From positions 96,941,204-97,005,203 of the forward strand of contig CM019069.1 of NCBI GenBank assembly GCA_009667805.1: 64,000 nt of DNA. The letters are read 5' to 3'. The DNA is from Leptobrachium leishanense (taxonomy: Eukaryota; Chordata; Amphibia; Anura; Megophryidae). The notes under the pieces were generated by a model. The model had not been told where the DNA came from. It saw nothing but the letters and a program-made list of their open reading frames with translations, and made no database searches. Made by a program: the position numbers and the translations under genes. Position 1 is the first letter of the stretch. Each line of letters opens with the position of its first letter. Below are positions 41,197 to 52,649 of this stretch, in pieces.

Positions 41197-41973
41197 TTGA
41201 TGAACTTTCCTTTTTCACAAAGTAATACATATTGTATTAACTCTGATTTTACACTTGCAGTGTCTATTGCTAGAACTACTACCGAGATGTTTTGCTCTTT
41301 TTCCAAGAACTGTTTTATTTTTGTTGGTTCACTTTTAATCATCATGATTTATTTCATCATACTTACTGGTAGTTCATGCTACTATCACAGATGTTTTTGG
41401 GAAGATATTGTAGGTCCCCACAATATCTCCTTTGCTCATCCCCCAGTTCTTAATATGCGTTTGAAAAGAGACTTGCATCGACCTAATAACTATGCATATG
41501 CTGCTCAGACTATATATGAACTTTCAGGTTTCAACAAGTCCTGCTGGATATGTATGGCCAAACCGACTAGTTCTAAATATGGTATACCGTATGAAGGAGT
41601 TGCTTTGAATCTTAGTCTTTTTGATGATGATTTGTTTACACTGCCTACTTTCTCTAAAACTACTAACAATCCAGGTGCCACTTTTATACGTGCTCCCCTC
41701 TTACAGGAACATCGTGGTACTGCAGTGATACGAATGAGATTTAACATTACTGGTAGAATGTCTTCACCAGAACCTAACAGAAAGGAACCTCCTTGCCAGG
41801 TTATAATGGATCATATGTATGTCCCTAATAATTCTGAGATGAATCTACAAGCCACTTTTCGTGTTTCCTTTCTTTACAGTAATAGTTCTTCTTCCTGGTT
41901 CAGCACCCCTTGGCATTCTAAGTTTGTGTCCTCCCCCTTTGTTCTAACCCAGGTATACCAGATAAATGTGTAA
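41197..41973 (+). pseudogene. env: ERV1 env surface subunit (SU), N-terminal part
   Basis: A frame of 258 residues with a hydrophobic leader (FIFVGSLLIIMIYFIILTG), a basic RLKRD, then ELSGFNKSCWICMAKPTSS. The CWIC motif is the CXXC type found in gamma-like SU proteins that form a disulfide with TM. Several N-x-S/T sites occur. The frame ends early at 41973 and the next 300 bases contain stops in all frames that I followed, so SU is broken. Confidence 0.8.
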
Positions 41974-42275
41974 GTTTATGGCAATGGATGGATAAAACTT
42001 TCCCTGTAAGTGTTGGCAACGCCAACTCTGCTGATTTCATGTTTGGATGTATTAACGCATTCCCAAATTAATGCTACCCATGTTTTGTTTAAAAATACTG
42101 TGTGGAATGTAGCATCTTTTGGGAAACTTAACTTACATGATTCCAACAGTCCAAAAGATTAGACCTTATAAGTGGAAGATGGCACATACTCTAGTATGAT
42201 AAAGGTTGCAACATATTATATTGATGCTTATGCTACCTTGCCCCTTAACCCCCCTTTTTACTGGTTATGTGGTAA

Positions 42276-43010
42276 ATGGGCATATTTGGTAATACTTATG
42301 TTGGTGAATGTGTTTTGGGTCTTATTGGTCCATCTCATACTATTCACCCTTATGTTCCGTCTGGTATGCGCATTGACCTACATAACACTGTACATCGCTC
42401 TCGTCGCTCCTCCATATCTGTTAAGACCTCTGAGGCAGAGCAATTTGGTGGAATCTTGCTACCCGCATATGGTGTTGCTCGTTTGTATTCTAAAATGAAC
42501 CTTTTTGTAGACTTAGTTGATGACATGTTTAATCACACTACACATCCGCTAGCAGTTCTTTCTGCTGAGCAACGTCAGATTAGAGATGCAGTAATTCAGA
42601 ATCGTATGGCCCTTGATTATTTGTTAATGAAGGAGGGTGGTGTATGTTGTCTTCTTAATTTGACCCATTGTTGTTTTCACATTGATGACATTTCAGGTGA
42701 AGTTTCTCAAGATATACATGATATTGAGGAAATTCAAACACAACTCAGGAAAGTATCAAGTCCCTTAGATGGATTTGATTGGACCTTTGGCCTTAGTTCT
42801 ATTTTTGGTAGCCTAGGTTCAACTATTTTACATGGTTTAGTGTATCTCGTTATGATTATTCTTGTTATTGCCATTTTTTACAAATTGTTGATGCTGTGCC
42901 TTGAGAAATGTTGCGTTTCTAACTCACCTATGATGCCAGCCTATCCTATACTTCCACCCCCACCTACTTTGATTCCTCTTCAACGTTCCCCTCTTATGAG
43001 TGATTACTAA
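42276..43010 (+). pseudogene. env: ERV1 env transmembrane subunit (TM)
   Basis: A 244-residue open frame. A cleavage-like HRSRRSS is followed by a heptad-rich region, the segment IQNRMALDYLLMKEGGVCCL and NLTHCCFHID (a CX6CC disulfide motif), a second heptad (DIEEIQTQLRKV), a long hydrophobic anchor (LVYLVMIILVIAIFYKLLML) and a short tail ending PLMSDY. TM would anchor Env and carry the fusion machinery. The frame is intact from the cleavage-like site to the stop but is separated from SU by a broken stretch. Confidence 0.85.
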
Positions 43011-43160
43011 CCTCTCTTTTTCTTTTTTTATTTCTACGTATTGGAAAGATTTATATGTATAATATGATGACAATGTAACCCCACTTGTAATAGGTTCACT
43101 AGTTTAGTTTAGTTTTCTTTTTTAATTAATGATCACGTGATTCGTGATCAAAAGACGGAT

Positions 43161-43822
43161 TGAAAGGAATTTTGAAATATGGTAGCTAATTCACTGTATA
43201 CATATTTCTATATTCTAGTAATATTTGATAGCTATATAAATATATAGGGCCTGATTGACTGCTCAGCAAATACATAATGTGTTCATGAGATAATGTTGAG
43301 TCTGGTCTTTCTCTTGGCTTCCTGTTTTTTATTAAGGAGTGCAAATTTTCTATTCAACTCCACTTCCTCTTGAAACTAAAAAGGCTGGCTGGCCGAGAGG
43401 AAGGGAGGGACACAGATGTTTAATTGTTCATGTATATCCTATGGAACATTCTTATTTACAAAAACAGGATATAGCTGTGACGTCAATTTTGTCTTGCCTA
43501 CTAGGCAAGGACAGGAAATGTTTGTGTAAGTCTAGGTACTGCCCAAAGTAGAAAAAACATGTTTCCTATATTACTGACGTATTGATTTTTTATTGGTTTG
43601 TAATCCATGAATTTGTGACACTCCTATTTTGACAAAACTACTGAATGTTTGTAATTTGCCCCAGAGTAATAAGAAACACCCAAGACAGAATTTGTGTCCT
43701 GGTCTTTTATTCTCACTCGAGTTCTGTTTCCTGTATGATCACTGTGTCTGGTGACAAAGCAGCTATCTCTATCATCACTGGACCGTGGCCATTCCTGTGA
43801 TATTCTTGCAGAATACATTTCA
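43161..43822 (+). repeat. ERV1 3' LTR
   Basis: 662 bp, TG to CA, same boundaries as the 5' LTR, followed by the 5-bp duplication gtaac. The preceding bases (aaaagacgga, about 43150-43159) are only weakly purine-rich, so the polypurine tract is poor or decayed. Confidence 0.95.
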
Positions 43823-43827
43823 GTAAC

Positions 43828-44110
43828 TAGTGTTAGGACCAAGTGATCCTAACGCTAGTTAATCTGTGCTTGCACTTTGCACTTCCCATGTTAAGTATAG
43901 GGAGCGCAAAGTACAGTAAACTTGCACTATGAATCGCAAAGTAAAAAGCGCTATTGTTTGTTTTAACCCGTTAGCGATTTGAAGGCGATCGGGCCCCAGC
44001 GCTATGACCTCCTTTAAGCTAGCGCTAGTGTTAGCTGGAAGGAGGTGATAGAGCCCTATATATGGGATCATTCACATATTTTGGTGGTAGTAGTGTCATC
44101 CAGACATCTT
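43828..44110. repeat. Continuation of the repeat split by ERV1
   Basis: It contains short inverted motifs (cctaacgctagtta, agcgctagtgttagct). It continues the sequence left of 26182. No family was recognised. Confidence 0.4.
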
Positions 44111-45185
44111 CCTATTCATGATTAAAAGCATTCATGTTTCCAGTCACCCCACCAACTTGAAATGTCAGCATCCACCACTGCTCTGTAGTACCACAAAAAT
44201 AGAAAATAAATCTTTACTGTTTACTACCTGTTAATTGTTAGCTACTGATGTTATTCCTCTTACTTCACTTACGCAGAAGGTCAGAATTTGATCATGTTAA
44301 AATAAACTGATAAAATCGATGATAATTGATTAATAATTTTCTCATCATCTATCCTAAGTACATTGAGTAGTTTCATATTAGAAGAAGAGCTTAACAGGTA
44401 TTATAATAATTACTCTCGCACAAAGTTCTCAAACTATGCCTTACACAAATGCATTAATTATTGGTACTAACCACAGATTAGTGAGTGATGTTTTTATTAT
44501 CATTGAAGTTGCTATTTTAGTACCATGTTACAACACTGAGCCTGTAAATAGCCCCAACTTTCCATTCCAGGACTAAACTGTTGCTAGGTAAATGACTGCT
44601 GTGTTTGCCGTGAAGTTGTTTTCATTGATCACATACCCTTCTTCATACATGTTTCTTGCCAGCAGGAAGATTGCACCAGAGAAATAAATATTACACTTAC
44701 CTATTTTATTGTACAACTAGATATTTTTTCTTGGCTTGAGAAAAGAACTGCAATATTGGACAATGTACATTATACTCAGTGAATTTTAGGACACCGTGAC
44801 TTGACTGTAATCTCATGATGACATGAAATTAGGCTGGCAATGATGGGAATTTACTAACAATACTGAAACCCCTGGCCATGGAGATAGAATTTCTCACTGA
44901 ACAGCTGAACACCATGTTGCCAATCCAGAGTTCCACCATGAAATTGTAGTGCAACAATCAATTATCTTAATGCCATGAATTTTCAAAAGGACTCCCTTTG
45001 CAAATTGTTAATTCCATTCGGAAGTGTAAAGTGTGTTTGTGCAGGGCTCAGATAGCCGATCTCACATAAAAAGGGCATCTCTGCCAGATAGTTTCATTTT
45101 TTTAGGGAAACTGTAGACATCATCTAATGTTATATATGTTTATGAAAGAAATTGTAAGATCAGTTCAGATATGAAATTTCTATAA
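44111..45185. other. AT-rich stretch without recognised features
   Basis: No coding domain, tandem repeat or transposon end could be supported in this kilobase. It is the closest thing to plain intergenic sequence in the window. Confidence 0.4.
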
Positions 45186-45203
45186 TTCGTCATATTTTCA
45201 CAG

Positions 45204-45489
45204 GATTATTTTAATGAGGGCCAGGAATTTCTCTCAAACAGACAATCTGTCTACCTGGGGTTAAAATGTAACCAGAATGAGCTCTCAGACAATGGACCTG
45301 CCAAATTTGTTGACATATCGCAAACTAGGGCTCCCCTCTATCAGATTATAATGACAAGGGAAGCAACATCCATTGTTCAGAGACTGGGAGAAATAACTTT
45401 CTGGGGCAATTCTGGTTGTAAAAACCCAGATGTTAAATCACATTGTCTTGAAACTAAATGTTTCAAGTTTGTAAAGGCAAAAAACCCTA
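45204..45489 (+). other. Exon-like open stretch flanked by AG and GT
   Basis: After tatttttcacag-like sequence (T-rich, ending AG at 45203) there is an open stretch translating DYFNEGQEFLSNRQSVYLGL, KCNQNELSD, then FWGNSGCKNPDVKSHC and FKFVKAKNPI, ending at a possible donor (gtaata, from about 45490). The frame remains open to 45551. The six cysteines and normal composition look like protein rather than repeat. I do not recognise the family; it could be a host exon, a retroposed exon or chance. Confidence 0.3.
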
Positions 45490-46021
45490 TAGGTAATATG
45501 ATCTGTAACATTATATTATACAAGGTGCCTAGGTGGTATTTGAATATTTAATTTATGTGGTGAGTTATAATAGATAATCATGGGACTGATATTTGATAAA
45601 AGATAGAGCCCATACCACATTTAATTGATTATTACATAGCGAGTGTTTTGTGTATTAACATTTATAAAACAGATTAAATATGTTAATTATGAATGAATTT
45701 TAAGGAATATATCATGAATGAATGAATCTTAAGGAACATCACGAAACATGTATGCCTGTCTGCAGAATTATCTCATACACACATATCTCTAGATATCTAT
45801 CCCGATGTGTTTTTTGCATGCACGGCGCTGCAAAATATGCTGGCGTTTCACAAATAGTAATAATATTAATATTGTTAAATAACCCCATGGAATCTCTGGA
45901 TATAGTATAAAATGACCCCAAACCATTAAAGATAGGTTACTGCTTGGTCACATATATTGATTAATTCCTTTAGAAGGTTGGATGTTTGATGTTTCTATTC
46001 ATCTAATGATTATTCATTTTT

Positions 46022-46063
46022 GCCGACTGAGAAAGCGATTTGTTCGCGAAACGCGTCTCGGCG
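46022..46063 (+). ncRNA. Second hammerhead-like motif
   Basis: Stem I GCCGA (46022-46026) pairs perfectly with TCGGC (46058-46062). The core CTGAGAA follows (consensus CTGANGA, so G8 is changed to A, plus one extra A). Stem II is GCGA/TCGC with a 5-nt loop, then GAAA, the same minimal stem III (ACGCGT) and GTC ending at 46057. T-rich sequence with aataaat follows, as after the first motif. No PLE protein is adjacent; it may be an isolated PLE terminal repeat. Two core changes make activity doubtful. Confidence 0.42.
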
Positions 46064-46481
46064 TTATTTTATTTGTTCTTAACTGTTTTTACTGGAATAA
46101 ATCTTTACCAATGGTCCTGCTGCTGCACTTTATTTCCTGAAGGAACATCTTAGATAAAGACGTCAGAGGGGAGTCCGGTACCTCCTTAATATACCGTGGC
46201 GTATTGCATCTACTGTCTGATTTGAGACACATTTACACGTGCGTTGAACCTCTATATGTGTGTGGGGGGCTCGGTTAAAGTAAGCAAGTTATACTATGTC
46301 GCCATGTCTTCTGCTTTTTTTGAGGGTTGAAGAATAATACTTGTGAAAGTGAACCTAAGAACAAGAATAAGAACTTCTCCCTACTTGAAGAACATCCTTA
46401 CTTTATAGAGGGAAGCGCTAAAATTCATCACATCCTTTTGTTGATTAGGTTCAACACTATGCCAATCACGCCTCAGAGTCC

Positions 46482-46545
46482 TGATTGGGCAAATTTTGCC
46501 CAATCATGGGCTCACAGAGCTAAGTCCCGCAGCACACTATATAAG
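46482..46545 (+). promoter_or_regulatory. Promoter-like module: CCAAT palindrome and TATA box
   Basis: A near-perfect palindrome (tgattgggcaaa / ttttgcccaatca, 46482-46506) presents a CCAAT box on both strands. About 32 bases further is TATATAAG (46538-46545). A transcript starting near 46570 would run through the satellite arrays into the hAT transposase at about 49500. I take it as the promoter of that transposon. Confidence 0.5.
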
Positions 46546-46639
46546 GTTTCCACGCAGCGCTTCTGCACGCATTTGAGAGGAGATTTCATAGGAGATTGTT
46601 GTTGTGTGTTCTTACTGCCGGTCTGCCACGCTACTGGGG

Positions 46640-48430
46640 GGGGGTCTCATTTCTACCAAATATCTGGGAATTGTGGTGATGTGTGTCTTGTCACTGCCAG
46701 CAAGTATTTTGGGGGTCACAAATTTCTACAAAACATTTGGGAATTGAGGTGATCTGTGTCTTGTCACTGCCAGCAAGTATTTTGGGGGTCACAAATTTCT
46801 ACAAAACATTTGGGAATTGAGGTGATCTGTGTCTTGTCACTGCCAGCAAGTATTTTGGGGGTCACAAATTTTTACAAAACATTTGGGAATTGAGGTGATC
46901 TGTGTCTTGTCATTGCCAGCAAGTATTTTGGGGGTCACAAATTTCTACAAAACATTTGGGAATTGAGGTGATCTGTGTCTTGTCATTGCCAGCAAGTATT
47001 TTGGGGGTCACACATTTCTACAAAACATTTGGGAATTGAGGTGATCTGTGTCTTGTCATTGCCAGCAAGTATTTTGGGGGTCACTAATTTCTACAAAACA
47101 TTTGGGAATTGAGGTGATCTGTGTCTTGTCACACAGCAAGTACCACGCAGTATTTTGGGGGTAACTAATTTCTACAAAACATTTGGGAATTGAGGTGATC
47201 TTCTGTGTTTTGTCACTGCCAGCAAGTATTTTGGGGGTCACTAATTTCTACAAAACATTTGGGAATTGAGGTGATCTGTGTCTTGTCACACACCCAGTAC
47301 CACGCAGTATTTTGGGGGTCACTAATTTCTACAAAACATTTGGGAATTGAGGTGATCTGTGTCTTGTCACTGCCAGCAAGTATGTTGGGGGTCACTAATT
47401 TCTACAAAACATTTGGGAATTGAGGTGATCTGTGTCTTGTCACAAAGCCAGTACCACGCAGTATTTTGGGGGTCACTAATTTCTACAAAACATTTGGGAA
47501 TTGAGGTGATCTGTGTCTTGTCACTGCCAGCAAGTATTTTGGGGGTCACAAATTTCTACAAAACATTTGGGAATTGAGGTGATCTTCTGTGTCTTGTCAC
47601 TGCCAGCAAGTATTTTGGGGGTCACAAATTTCTACAAAACATTTGGGAATTGAGGTGATCTTCTGTGTCTTGTCACTGCCAGCAAGTATTTTGGGGGTCA
47701 CTAATTTCTACAAAACATTTGGGAATTGAGGTGATCTGTGTCTTGTCATTGCCAGCAAGTATTTTGGGGGTCACACATTTCTACAAAACATTTGGGAATT
47801 TAGGTGATCTGTGTCTTGTCACACAGCCAGTACCACACAGTATTTTTGGGGTCACTAATTTCTACAAAACATTTGGGAATTGAGGTGATCTGTGTCTTGT
47901 CACTGCCAGCAAGTATTTTGGGGGCACAAATTTCTACAAAACATTTGGGAATTGAGGTGATCTTCTGTGTCTTGTCACTGCCGGCAAGTATTTTGGGGGT
48001 CACTAATTTCTACAAAACATTTGGGAATTGAGGTGATCTGTGTCTTGTCACACACCCAGTACTACGCAGTATTTTGGGGGTCACTAATTTCTACAAAGCA
48101 TTTGGGAATTGAGGTGATCTGTGTCTTGTCACTGCCAGCAAGTATTTTGGAGGTCACTAATTTCTACAAAACATTTGGGAATTGAGGTGATCTGTGTTTT
48201 GTCACACAGCCAGTGCCACGCAGTATTTTGGGGGTCACTAATTTCTACAAATCATTTGGGAATTGAGGTGATCTGTGTCTTGTCACACAGCCAGTGCCAC
48301 GCAGTAATTTGGGGGGGTCACTAATTTTTACTAAATATCTGGGAATTGAGGTGATCTGTCTCTTGTCACTGCCAGCAAGTATTTTGGGGATCACTAATTT
48401 CTACAAAATATTTGGGAATTGTTATAATCC
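46640..48430 (+). repeat. Tandem array of 73- and 81-bp units
   Basis: About 24 copies of a unit containing tttctacaaaacatttggg, aattgaggtgatctgtgtc and ttgtcactgccagcaagtat. From about 47100 the array often alternates a 73-bp unit with an 81-bp variant carrying cagtaccacgcag, giving a 154-bp higher-order period. The repeated reading frames are by-products of units that keep phase. Confidence 0.95.
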
Positions 48431-49380
48431 GTGTGTTCTCACTGACTTCCACCCATCAGGGGGTCTCACTGATTTATAGGAGGTTTCTGAGACTTGTAAC
48501 CTGTGGCTTCTCACTGCCACCCATCAGGGGGTCCCACATACTTCTAGCAGATTTATGCGAATTGTAATCTGTGTCTTCTCACTGCCACGCATCAGGGGGT
48601 CCCACATACTTCTAGCAGATTTATGTGAATTGTAATCTGTGGCTTCTCACTGCCACCCATCAGGGGGTCACACTGATTTATAGGAGGTTTCTGAGACTTG
48701 TAATCTGTGGCTTCTCACTGCCACCCATCAGGGGGTCACACTGATTTATAGGAGGTTTCTGAGACTTGTAATCTGTGGCTTCTTACTGACACCCATCAAG
48801 GGGTCACACTGATTTATAGGAGGTTTCTGAGATTTGTAATCTGTGGCTTCTCACTGCCACCCATCAGGGGGTCCCACATACTTCTAGCAGATTTATGCGA
48901 ATTGTAATCTGTGTCTTCTCACTGCCACGCATCAGGGGGTCCCACATACTTCTAGCAGATTTATGTGAATTGTAATCTGTGGCTTCTCACTGCCACCCAT
49001 CAGGGGGTCACACTGATTTATAGGAGGTTTCTGAGACTTGTAATCTGTGGCTTCTCACTGCCACCCATCAGGGGGTCACACTGATTTATAGGAGGTTTCT
49101 GAGACTTGTAATCTGTGGCTTCTTACTGACACCCATCAAGGGGTCACACTGATTTATAGGAGGTTTCTGAGATTTGTAATCTGTGGCTTCTCACTGCCAC
49201 CCATCAGGGGGTCCCACATACTTCTATCAGATTTATGCGAATTGTAATCTGTGTCTTCTCACTGCCACCCATCAGGGGGTCCCACATACTTCTATCAGAT
49301 TTATGCGAATTGTAATCTGTGGCTTCTCACTGCCACCCATCAGGGGGTCACACTGATTTATAGGAGGCAATTGTAATCTG
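48431..49380 (+). repeat. Tandem array of about 68-bp units with a 340-bp higher-order period
   Basis: About 14 copies of a unit containing ctcactgccacccatcaggg, with two alternating cores (cacatacttctagcagattt and cactgatttataggaggttt). A block of five units (340 bp) is repeated: the variant actgccacgcatcagg at 48581 recurs at 48921 with the same order of unit types between. Confidence 0.93.
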
Positions 49381-49499
49381 TGTCTTGTCACTGGCTGCCA
49401 GCTATCAGGGTGTCTCACTGAGTTATACCAGAGTTCTGTAAATCTTTAATATTTATACCAGAGTTGAATCAGAGTTCTGTATATATTTAATCTATATAT

Positions 49500-52400
49500 C
49501 ACTCACCATGTCTAAAAGAACAAAAAGGACAGGCAGACGCTCCCAGACACAGATAAGAGGGCAAGCAGCTCCTGTGTCGGGAGGCTGTGCCTCTGGTCGT
49601 AGTGGACATGGTGCATCCTCTGCAGGGGCACGCTTGTCCTTTCTAACTGGTGCTGGCCGTCTTCTTAAGCAGCAGCAACATACAGAGGATTTGGTGGATT
49701 GGCTAACCAGGCCATCCTCATCCTCCGAGTCCTCTGCCAGCCAGGCTTGTAGTGCTTTACAGTCCACCTCAGCTGCCAAAGCATCTAATGCAGCCTCCAT
49801 GTCCACAGCTACTCCTGCCGTAGCCTCGCTATCACACACGGAGGAGTAAGCTGAATTGTTTGACTATAATGACAGTGACATGCTGCTTGAGGATGCGCAG
49901 GCAAGTACAGTGCTCTGATTCAATCTCTGAGGTTGAGGAAGGGAGTATAATCAACCTAGAGGAAGGGGGTGCCAGTGGTGACACACAAATAACTGGCACT
50001 CATGTTGCCCCAGCAGCTGCAGCATACTGCCAAGTTGGCTCCAGTGACGAGGAGATAGGGGGTGAAGATGACATTGATGATGAGGTCACTGACTCCACCT
50101 GGGTGCCAGATCAAACAGAGGAATCAAGTGAGGAGGAGGGGGAGGAGGAGGAGGCACAGCAAACACGAGGCACAACATCCTCTATGACCAACCGAAGCAC
50201 TAGCCAGTGCAAGGCATCAGATGTCAGAGCTGCTCCGGTGCAGAGCGCTGTTGTCTCAAAGCACACACGCAGGAACTCTGCTGTCTGCTGGGAGTTCTTT
50301 AAGAAATATGCAGCAGACCCCACCGTTGCTATTTGTAATCTATGTCAGATGAGGCTTAAGCGTGGGAAAGACACCGGACACTTGGGTACCAGGTGCTTGA
50401 GGTGACATATGACCACCTGCCACACATCCCGTTGGCGCAAAAATTGGCGTAGGTCCTCCTCCTCATCTGTCTCTACCCCCACTGTATGTCCTGCCATGTC
50501 ATTGCCTACAACCTCCACTGACAGGGATGATGCTACAGTAATGGATGTACCAGGTCCTCCCTCACAATGTGACAGCATTCCATCAGCTGAAGATTTACGC
50601 AGTCAGATTACGTTGCCGCAGCTGCTGCAGCGTAAGAAAAAATATAGTCCCAACCATCCCCAAGCACAGCGTCTAAATGCCAGCTTAGCAAAATTACTCG
50701 CATTGCAGCTGCTGCCTTTCCAGTTGGTGGACTCTGCTCCCTTCCGTGAATTTGCTGAATGTGCTGTACCACAGTGGCAGGTTCCAAAACGCCATTACTT
50801 TTCACACAAGGCCATTCCAGCACTATACCAGCACGTGGAAGACAATGTTATCGAGTCACTGGGAAAGGCAGGCAGCAGCAAGGTGCATGTGACTTTAGAC
50901 ACGTGGTCCAGCAAGCATGGACGGGGTCGTTACATTTCCTTCACGGCACACTGGGTAACTCTGATTGCAGCTGGGAGGGATCCAAGATGGGGCTCTGTGC
51001 TGGAGCTTGTTCATCCACCACGCCTCCAGAAAGCTGCTTGTATGAGGTCTGTCTGCTCCACCACCACCACCTCTCCCTCTTCCTCCTCCTCCTTCTCTGT
51101 CTCTGGCGAAGTGGCAGTTAAACCGACGCCTGACAGGGTCTACGCAATGGCTCAAGCAAAAAGAAGCCATACTGTGCTTGAGCCCTACACAAGGGTAAAT
51201 TGACGCATGTACCATACCTAGCACACGTCCTAAATCTAGTGGTACAGCGTTTCCTAACCAAGTAACCAGGGCTGCCAGAGCTTCTCAGCCAGGCCAGAAA
51301 AGTCTGCAGCCACTTCAGACGGTCATTCCCAGCAAGCGTTCGCCTGGCAGAAATTCAAAAAGAATTCCACCTTCCCACAAACCGCCTGATCTGTGACATG
51401 CCCACCAGGTGGAACTCGACATTAGCAATGCTGCAGCGTCTGCACAAGCAGCAGAGGGCCATCAACGAGTACCTGTGTGAGTATGGCACAAGGACAGGTT
51501 CAGGTCAACTTGGTTCCCCCCCCGCAGTGGCTGATGATCAAGGATGCATGCACTGTACTGTCACCATTTGAGGAGGCAACGAGGATGGTGAGCAGGGACA
51601 GTGCATGCATCAGTGACACAATTCCTTTAGCGTTCCTGCTGGAGCACACTCTGCGGGGAATTATAGATGTGGCTCTAGAGGCAGAGCAGCGGGAGGAAGA
51701 GGAGGCCCCAGTCTTTCCGCAGACAGCATTCCAGCGGGTCCTACTCAGATCAGACAGGTGGGGGATGAGGAGGAGGAGAAGGACTTTTTAAGTAGTGGGG
51801 GCATTGAAGGTGGGGATTTCTCAAGGCAGGGTTTTGTGTGCCCAGAAACAGAAGGGCTTGTGCATGGCTGGGAGGAGGAAGTGCACGATGAGGTCATCCT
51901 CATTGACCAGGAAGACTCGGAAGCTAATGCCACCTCCAACCTACGCTGCATGGGCTTCCTAATGATGCAAAGCCTGCTAAAGGACACCAGGATTCGTGCT
52001 ATCAAGGAGAGGGATCATTACTGGTTGGCAACCCTTCTTGATCCACGATACAAGGGTAAAGTTGCAGAGCTCATGCTGCCCGCACAGAGGGAGCACAGAA
52101 TGAAAATACTTGAGGACACTCTAAAGCGACACTTGTGTAACACCTTTCCAGGCACTGGTAGGTTACCAAGTGATGACACACATGCTTCTGAGGCTGCGGA
52201 TGATCAGAGGAATAGTGGTGAAGGCCAGGGCCGCTTGACTGATGCATTTTGAAATTTTTTTAGTCCACGACGCCCAGGGACGTCAAATGTAGGCACCCAT
52301 TGCCAGCGTCTTCACCATATGGTGCAGGACTACCTAGGGGCAAGGGCTGACCTGGATACCTTTCCAGCAGATGATCCACTGGCTTACTGGGTGTTGAGAT

Positions 52401-52618
52401 TGGATCACTGGCCAGAACTTAGCCAATATGCTATGCAGCTACTAGGTTGCCCTTCATCCAGCGTGCTTTCTGAAAGGACGTTCAGTGCCACTGGAGGTTT
52501 TGTCACAGACAAAAGAGTGCGTCTGTCCACCGACTCTGTAGACCGGCTGACATTTATAAAAATGAATCAGTCCTGGATCAGCAGTTATCAATCCCCTGAT
52601 GCTGACATAATGGAATAG
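49500..52618 (+). pseudogene. hAT transposase with BED zinc finger (ZBED-like), decayed
   Basis: The frames follow one another on the plus strand. An N-terminal Ser/Thr-rich part (49508-49849) leads to an acidic part and a BED finger (AVCWEFFKKYAADPTVAICN, then LCQMRLKRG, 49860-50405). A UGA interrupts the finger. Next is the RNase H-like domain start (LPFQLVDSAPFREFAECAVP, RHYFSHKAIPALYQHVE, HVTLDTWSSKHGRGRYISFT, 50409-51203). Then come VPYLAHVLNLVVQ and MPTRWNSTLAMLQRL (about 51205-51475), the all-alpha insertion with HYWLATLLDPRYKG (51758-52252), and the dimerisation domain with PLAYWVL and SSSVLSERTFSATGGF (52319-52618). Several frame breaks kill it. The enzyme would cut and paste hAT elements; the 8-bp-duplication MITEs in this window are hAT-type, but their ends cannot be tied to this copy. 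Confidence 0.9.
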
Positions 52619-52649
52619 ATCGGAGATGTCTTCTGCATTCACAAAACCT

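Larger units (their letters stand above)
26182..43822 (+). mobile_element. ERV1: class I-like endogenous retrovirus with two nested insertions
   Basis: A provirus with 662-bp LTRs, a 5-bp target duplication (gtaac), a tRNA-Leu-type primer site and the order gag-pro-pol-env. Gag and pro-pol share a frame with a UGA between them. The integrase C-terminal domain and Env (CWIC in SU, CX6CC in TM) are gamma/epsilon-like. Removing the hAT MITE (30035-31409) and L1-3 (32893-39579) with one duplication each leaves about 9.6 kb. I count about 12 mismatches between the LTRs (roughly 98% identity), so the insertion is fairly young. Pol has at least three frameshifts and env at least one. Confidence 0.93.

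Noticed and set aside
47056..48479. Many 60-75-residue frames on both strands
   Set aside because: They recur with the 154-bp period of the tandem array and have no independent start context or domain.
46640..49380. CRISPR-like regular repeat spacing
   Set aside because: Units are contiguous variants of one another, with no unique spacers, and the context is a vertebrate transposon.
49492..49839. 115-residue minus-strand frame opposite the hAT transposase N-terminus
   Set aside because: It is the shadow of a low-complexity Ser/Ala-rich coding stretch; the plus strand continues into a BED finger.
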